Source: Owenia fusiformis | Lineage: Eukaryota; Annelida; Polychaeta; Sabellida; Oweniidae | Assembly (NCBI GenBank): GCA_903813345.2 | Contig: CAIIXF020000009.1 | Span: 33,919,259 to 33,979,258 of the forward strand | Reading direction: 5' to 3' | Length of the DNA: 60,000 nt | Part shown: one piece after another, positions 55,719 through 60,000 of the stretch | Numbering within the stretch: position 1 is the stretch's first letter | Layout: each line of letters opens with the position of its first letter | The notes under the pieces: model-generated | Databases searched by the model: none | Told to the model about the DNA's origin: nothing | The model's input: the letters and a program-made list of their open reading frames with translations, nothing else | Program-made: the position numbers and the translations under genes

Positions 55719-57983
55719 ACGCATCCTTAAGATTAGCCTTCTTCTGAGCAATCAGCAGACGTGTTCTTGACAAGGACGTGACAATGCCACGAATGCATAT
55801 CTAATGTGACAACTGTATGCACCGTTGCATAGTAAAACACACGTGTATGCATAATAGCTATGTGTTTCATCAAAGACTACAAATGGTACAATGATATGTT
55901 CAGCGTTTTGTCATTAAAATCAATGCAACCGGTATAGCAGCTGGTGAAATTGGGTTGCCTAGCGACGGAACAGATTTTACCTTCGTAATGAAAGGTGGAT
56001 GGATTATTGTACGGTGTTCAAACGATATTGCATTTCATTAATGTTTTAATTATCTCAGGCGTTTTCAGTTACCTTTTGTAAAAAAAATATTGTGTATGTG
56101 TTGTGTATGTATACAAGCACCAATTTCAAAATCGTTGATATGGTGGACATATCATCCTGATTCAAAACCAATAATTCAATTGTTTCAATTTCAGTATAAT
56201 GACCACCTTGTAAGTGAAAGATGCATTGACTTATATTTGAAATTGTGAAAACTCAACTCTGAAGTGTCAATCAGGGCTCCGTTTCTCGAAAATATCTTGA
56301 ATTATGCTTCACAATATGAATTTGACTTTGACAATGTTACTATTGTAAACTTGTAATTGAATATGACAGAAACCTGGATTTACATTTTAAGCGATCACGT
56401 TAATAACACACTTTGCATTTGAAAATATTTGCTCAATCATTGTTCATTCAAACGCTTAACAATATTTAAAGACGAAGTATTTCATTGTTTCCTAAGTAAT
56501 GTCAAAATCAATAGAGTAGTCGACATAATGCAGAAATGATGCAAATTTACTGTCATTGCTATAGAAAATACTATCAAAGTTAATATCATAGCCTCTTCTG
56601 AATGTAAAATGGTTATTTTGTTGAACATCTGTGTGCAGATGATAAATTAGGAGAATTTCCTATCGCATCATTAATACGCAAGTGATGCATCATGTCATTT
56701 GCACGTTTCATGATGCCATGATAATTACTTCGTTGATATTTCAAACTGAAGCAGACATTAATAATATCCAGAAAATACCAAGAGAATAGTACATAGTAGC
56801 AAGGTTACTTCTGTCCAACGTTCTGCAACGACGCCCGTCAAGGTGCGCCGGGACCCGCTTTATACTACTACTCGATAGTATTAGGGGCAGAGAAATCGCA
56901 ATGATTACTACAAGCCCTGAATACCCAGAGACTCTTATTTTAATTGAATATGATAAAATGATTCCACTGCACCACTTTGCGCATAAAAAATAAGAATGCC
57001 GTGAGTAAATCTCTCCGTCATCCTCATTTCTTCTGAATCAGATTATGAGAATAAACAAAGTAAGCATACAACTTATTGCATGAATATCATTCGATTGAAC
57101 GATCTAAGGAAACTGCAATTAAAGCAATAATTCCCGCTTAGACTAAAGCAAACCGTAAACAGATGGGATTTATAAACGGCAAGACTGGGAAAATGCAAAA
57201 CATATTAAACCATTCATGAATAAACAATGGAACAGCCACAGCGACGCAAAACGAGACAATAAGAACACAATGTGCAAACGACATTTCTTATCCATAAATA
57301 TCGCTTCTTTTCAATTTTTTCCATCAGTACATTTTCTATTGTTTTCATGGCACAGGTGTTTTCTAAATGCATCGTGTCATTAATTATTGGGTGCACTCAT
57401 GTCATGCCATTACCATATGATAACATGCCACACGAGATGTACCATTTCAAATAGGTTGATTTTGATCCTTAAAAGAGAGCTTCGTTTACACAACATTCTA
57501 CAGTAAGTGATGGTCATTTGCACACTTACCCTACCTTCAGACCCTACCCTACCTAGAATACGATCGATGAAATTTCAGCTACCCTTCCCAATCAATACTG
57601 CATTCGTTAAAAAACCTTATTGAAACTCTCACAAAGGTCATGTCAGATACTTTTGAGGTCATCTAGAATTAAACAGCAGCAAAGCTTTCTGACCCTTAGC
57701 AGGTTACCCGAAATGTCATTTCTGGGATACATTGCATTCCCCTCCCTGTTTTCACTTTCATCTTGATTTGTCCAATTTCATAAAGAAAGACAATGGACTC
57801 AGTATGGATGGCTTTTATTGCATTTTTTGAATTTCTCAAACTGCAAATCATAACCCTGGAGCATATAGGCCAGTGTGTTATTAGACAAAGCTGTCTTCTA
57901 AAGAAGTGATATAAAATTACTGATAGGGTTATTCAAATCAAATCAAATTCGTTTAGTTTGTCAGTTGAAGGTGCCTAATACCT

Positions 57984-59161
57984 GGAATGTACTAAAAACC
58001 CTTCGACCTACGACCCTTCGACCCTACGACTTACTGGGTGTCAAGAATTTTTGGAATATATTTTATTGAAAAACCCTTCGACCTCTGATTTCCCAGTCCA
58101 GTTTACTAAATGATTACGTATAGTTCCAACTTGAGCTCCCTGTGCACGCAAATACGCATTTTACCTGGTAATTGTCAAGCAAAAATGTTTCAGTAGAAAA
58201 ATTTCTAAAAAAGTTCGTCTACACTTAGGTCTACACAGCAAAAATACGAACGCCGAAAAGAAAACGTACGCATTTCGTTCGGACTTTTCACGCGAATTAC
58301 GTATATGTCACGCATTGCGGTCGAAATTTTTATATTGTTTTTACATTTTCAAGCTCTAATATAAAGTTTATGTAAATAAAAAAAAATTATCTGCGTAATG
58401 TCAAAGAACAATCATTTAGTTAAAAAAATAAAATGGTGAATGCGGGATTCGAACCCGGGCCTCCCGCGTGCTCATCGAGCATTCTACCGCTGGACCACCG
58501 TGATATTATGAATGTTCGTTCCCCTATAGTGCGTTCCGGTATACATAACCTTCATCTTGACACTCTATTTAACATAGGGTTTGCGTCTCGATTTTTATAT
58601 ATCACTACGCCAACATAGGGATTCATTTTCAGGTAAAATCCCTGCTTCACCGATGAAAATTAACGAATAAAGTAGTTCCAGTTTACGGGACTATATTCTT
58701 GCGATTTTTTTCTTAAAATGGCACATTTAGAAAGGACTTGGCCTCAGCTTTACATACATACCTCAAATGGCCACATTGCATACACTTAAACCTACTATAC
58801 ACACCATTGAAGTTGGCATGGCTTCGTTTTTAAAGTATTAAAAAACACTGTCCTACCCGGAAGTGCTATTTACCGGAGTGACACCTTATTTTGAATGCTA
58901 TGATTCGGAAGTGACGTCACGTTCTTCATTTAGAAACCTTTCCAAAATCATATCGCCGGCTCCGATCGAAGTCCAGCTTTAAATATCTTGGGACAGATTC
59001 TTAATTTCTATACACAAAGTAATATTTCCAGCAACTTCATATGGACTGAGAAATATCTAGAAGGTCGAAGGGTTTTTATAAAAATATATTTCAAAAATTC
59101 TTGACACGCTGTAAGTCGTAGGTCGCAGGGTCGAAGGGTCGAAGGGTTTTTAGTACATTCC
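57984..59161. mobile_element. 1.2-kb foldback transposon with 9-bp TSD (Mutator-like), relative of 48561-50196
   Basis: Perfect 9-bp flanking repeat CTAATACCT (57975-57983 and 59162-59170). Inverted ends start GGAATGTACTAAAAACCCTT and continue CGACCTACGACC, CTACGACTTACTGGGTGTCA and AGAATTTTTGGAATATATTT, matching for about 100 bp. The end sequence GGAATGT, the AAAAACCCTTCGACC motif and the 9-bp duplication tie it to the element in macroH2A intron 1. The interior has no transposase but contains a tRNA-like sequence (58434-58505) and a segment shared with 48030-48122. Confidence 0.85.
58434..58505 (-). tRNA. tRNA-Gly-like pseudogene or SINE head
   Basis: On the minus strand, GGTGGTCCAGCGGTAGAAT then GCGGGAGGCCCGGGTTCGAA is very close to animal tRNA-Gly. 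A box TGGTCCAGCGG (58487-58497) and a perfect B box GGTTCGAATCC (58445-58455) are intact, and T-runs (58420-58433) follow, as for RNA polymerase III. The acceptor stem does not pair (TATCACG against ATTCACC), one T-stem pair is broken and the anticodon loop (GATGAGCAC region) is altered, so it should not work as a tRNA. The open frame across it (GFEPGPPACSS) is the familiar artefact of reading a tRNA as protein. Confidence 0.7.
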
Positions 59162-59241
59162 CTAATACCTTAATTGTGTGAAATCTCAGCATTGTTGTCG
59201 TAATCTCAAAAGATACAGATTGGGACAAAAACATAACCAAT

Positions 59242-59468
59242 CACTGGCGGATCTGGAGGGGGGGCAGGGCCCCCAAAAAGTGGGCCTTTTTGGTCATTAC
59301 TGGGCTTATTCTTAATTTTAGGCCAATTTTTGAGAAAATGGGCCTCAAAATTTCATAATTAGGGCCCACTTTTTGGTTTTAGGGGCTCAAATTTTTTCCG
59401 TGCGAAGTTTTTTCTTTGATTTGAAATTTGCCCCCCCCCCCCCCTTGTTGGTTTCCAGATCAGCCCCT
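59242..59468. repeat. G-run/C-run dispersed repeat
   Basis: Starts CACTGGCGGATCTGGAGGGG and ends CCCCTTGTTGGTTTCCAGATC, with GGGCCTTTTTGGTCATTACT and AAAATTTCATAATTAGG between. Partly inverted ends. A diverged relative is at about 52020-52200. Repeats of this look are common in marine invertebrate and fish genomes. Confidence 0.5.
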
Positions 59469-60000
59469 ATCAATCATGTGATAGGATTGTACGAAATTAT
59501 ATTAAGACGGTTTTTTCAGGGTGTGCACCTCGCACTTTTGAAATGGATGACCTCAGAATATTGCCATTCAGTAGTTTACACTCATAGGTCATGTAGAATA
59601 GGTTGGAGATAGTCACCCCGGGGAAAGTCATATCTGTTACACTGGTTCAAACTCATGGTATATCATGGTAATTTCTTATTTTTCCATCTTTTCCGTTGTA
59701 ATTAGTGATGTCATGAGTATCAGAATAGTTTTGAACTGTATAGACATTAAAAATACGAACTCAATCCTTAGTGCCATCGGTTGGTTCCCAGGGAATGGAG
59801 TTGTCGTGCAATTTGCACCAAATTAGGCGGTGAACTTATCTCAAATTATGGCAACCTGTTTGTCTAGTACTTGTCTAAATTACCGTGGTAACTTGTTTGT
59901 AAACCATACAAACCATCTGTTCCCCGACTCCAAGTGTCAATTGGTTATGAGCCAGAAAGACATTGCTCTTAAAAACCTTACAACGAAATTTTTTATAAAA
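59469..60000. other. Window end, nothing recognised
   Basis: AT-rich DNA with no exon, repeat or RNA gene that I can support. Confidence 0.4.

Larger units (their letters stand above)
51058..57974. other. Region upstream of macroH2A, no assignable gene
   Basis: The macroH2A promoter must lie just after 51057. A dispersed repeat near 52020-52200 (GGGGCTTTTTGAGCATTACT and onward) resembles 59.24-59.47 kb. Palindromes are at 53153-53226 and 53712-53829. Three exon-like stretches (54363-54531 minus, 55034-55225 plus, 55625-55718 plus) are listed separately as candidates. The rest is AT-rich and shows nothing I can name. Confidence 0.45.

Noticed and set aside
58433-58618. Open frame containing GFEPGPPACSS
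   Set aside because: It is the translated complement of a tRNA-like sequence with an intact B box, a well-known annotation artefact.

Overview
This window is metazoan nuclear DNA. All recognised genes are split by GT-AG introns, intergenic DNA is AT-rich, and small DNA transposons, long inverted repeats and one LTR retrotransposon are abundant. The gene set (MRTF, LYRM1, TAB1, DHRS11, BFAR, macroH2A) and the repeat style suggest a marine invertebrate such as an echinoderm, hemichordate, mollusc or brachiopod. I cannot place it more exactly from sequence alone.

Layout. 420-2095 (+): the last three coding exons of a myocardin-related transcription factor. 2096-8877: its 3' UTR and intergenic DNA, with a small MITE and a hAT-type element. 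8878-17202 (-): LYRM1 in three coding exons, whose first intron holds a very young 7.2-kb non-autonomous LTR retrotransposon in the same orientation. 17203-20079: head-to-head spacer with a 1.8-kb inverted-repeat element. 20080-24569 (+): complete TAB1, seven exons. 26459-29375 (+): complete DHRS11-type SDR, seven exons. 31904-35348 (-): complete BFAR (RING, TM, SAM, C-terminal TMs), seven exons. 35349-42217: spacer with a MITE inflated by a ~140-bp satellite. 42218-51057 (-): complete macroH2A histone variant. 51058-60000: mostly repeats, with a 1.2-kb foldback transposon carrying a tRNA-Gly-like sequence.

Most notable. The macroH2A gene has two homologous 175-nt exons (44483-44657 and 43446-43620) with identical splice phases, coding for the same segment of the macro domain. 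One keeps the ADP-ribose diphosphate-binding loop (IGSGR). The other replaces it (VNNEN). Including both exons, or neither, shifts the frame into an early stop, so the gene is built to choose exactly one. This looks like an ADP-ribose-binding switch at a different place in the gene from the vertebrate macroH2A1.1/1.2 switch. Second, TAB1, a pseudophosphatase in vertebrates, here carries canonical PP2C metal-site motifs (DGHDG, GDSRA, SDG, RDDM). Third, two foldback transposons with CCTTCGACC-rich ends are each flanked by perfect 9-bp target-site duplications.

The genes do not form one pathway. TAB1 and BFAR belong to stress and apoptosis signalling, MRTF and macroH2A to transcription and chromatin, LYRM1 is a mitochondrial LYR protein, and DHRS11 is an NADP(H)-dependent reductase. 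Exon structures were read by eye from splice sites, reading phase and remembered family sequences, without transcript data.
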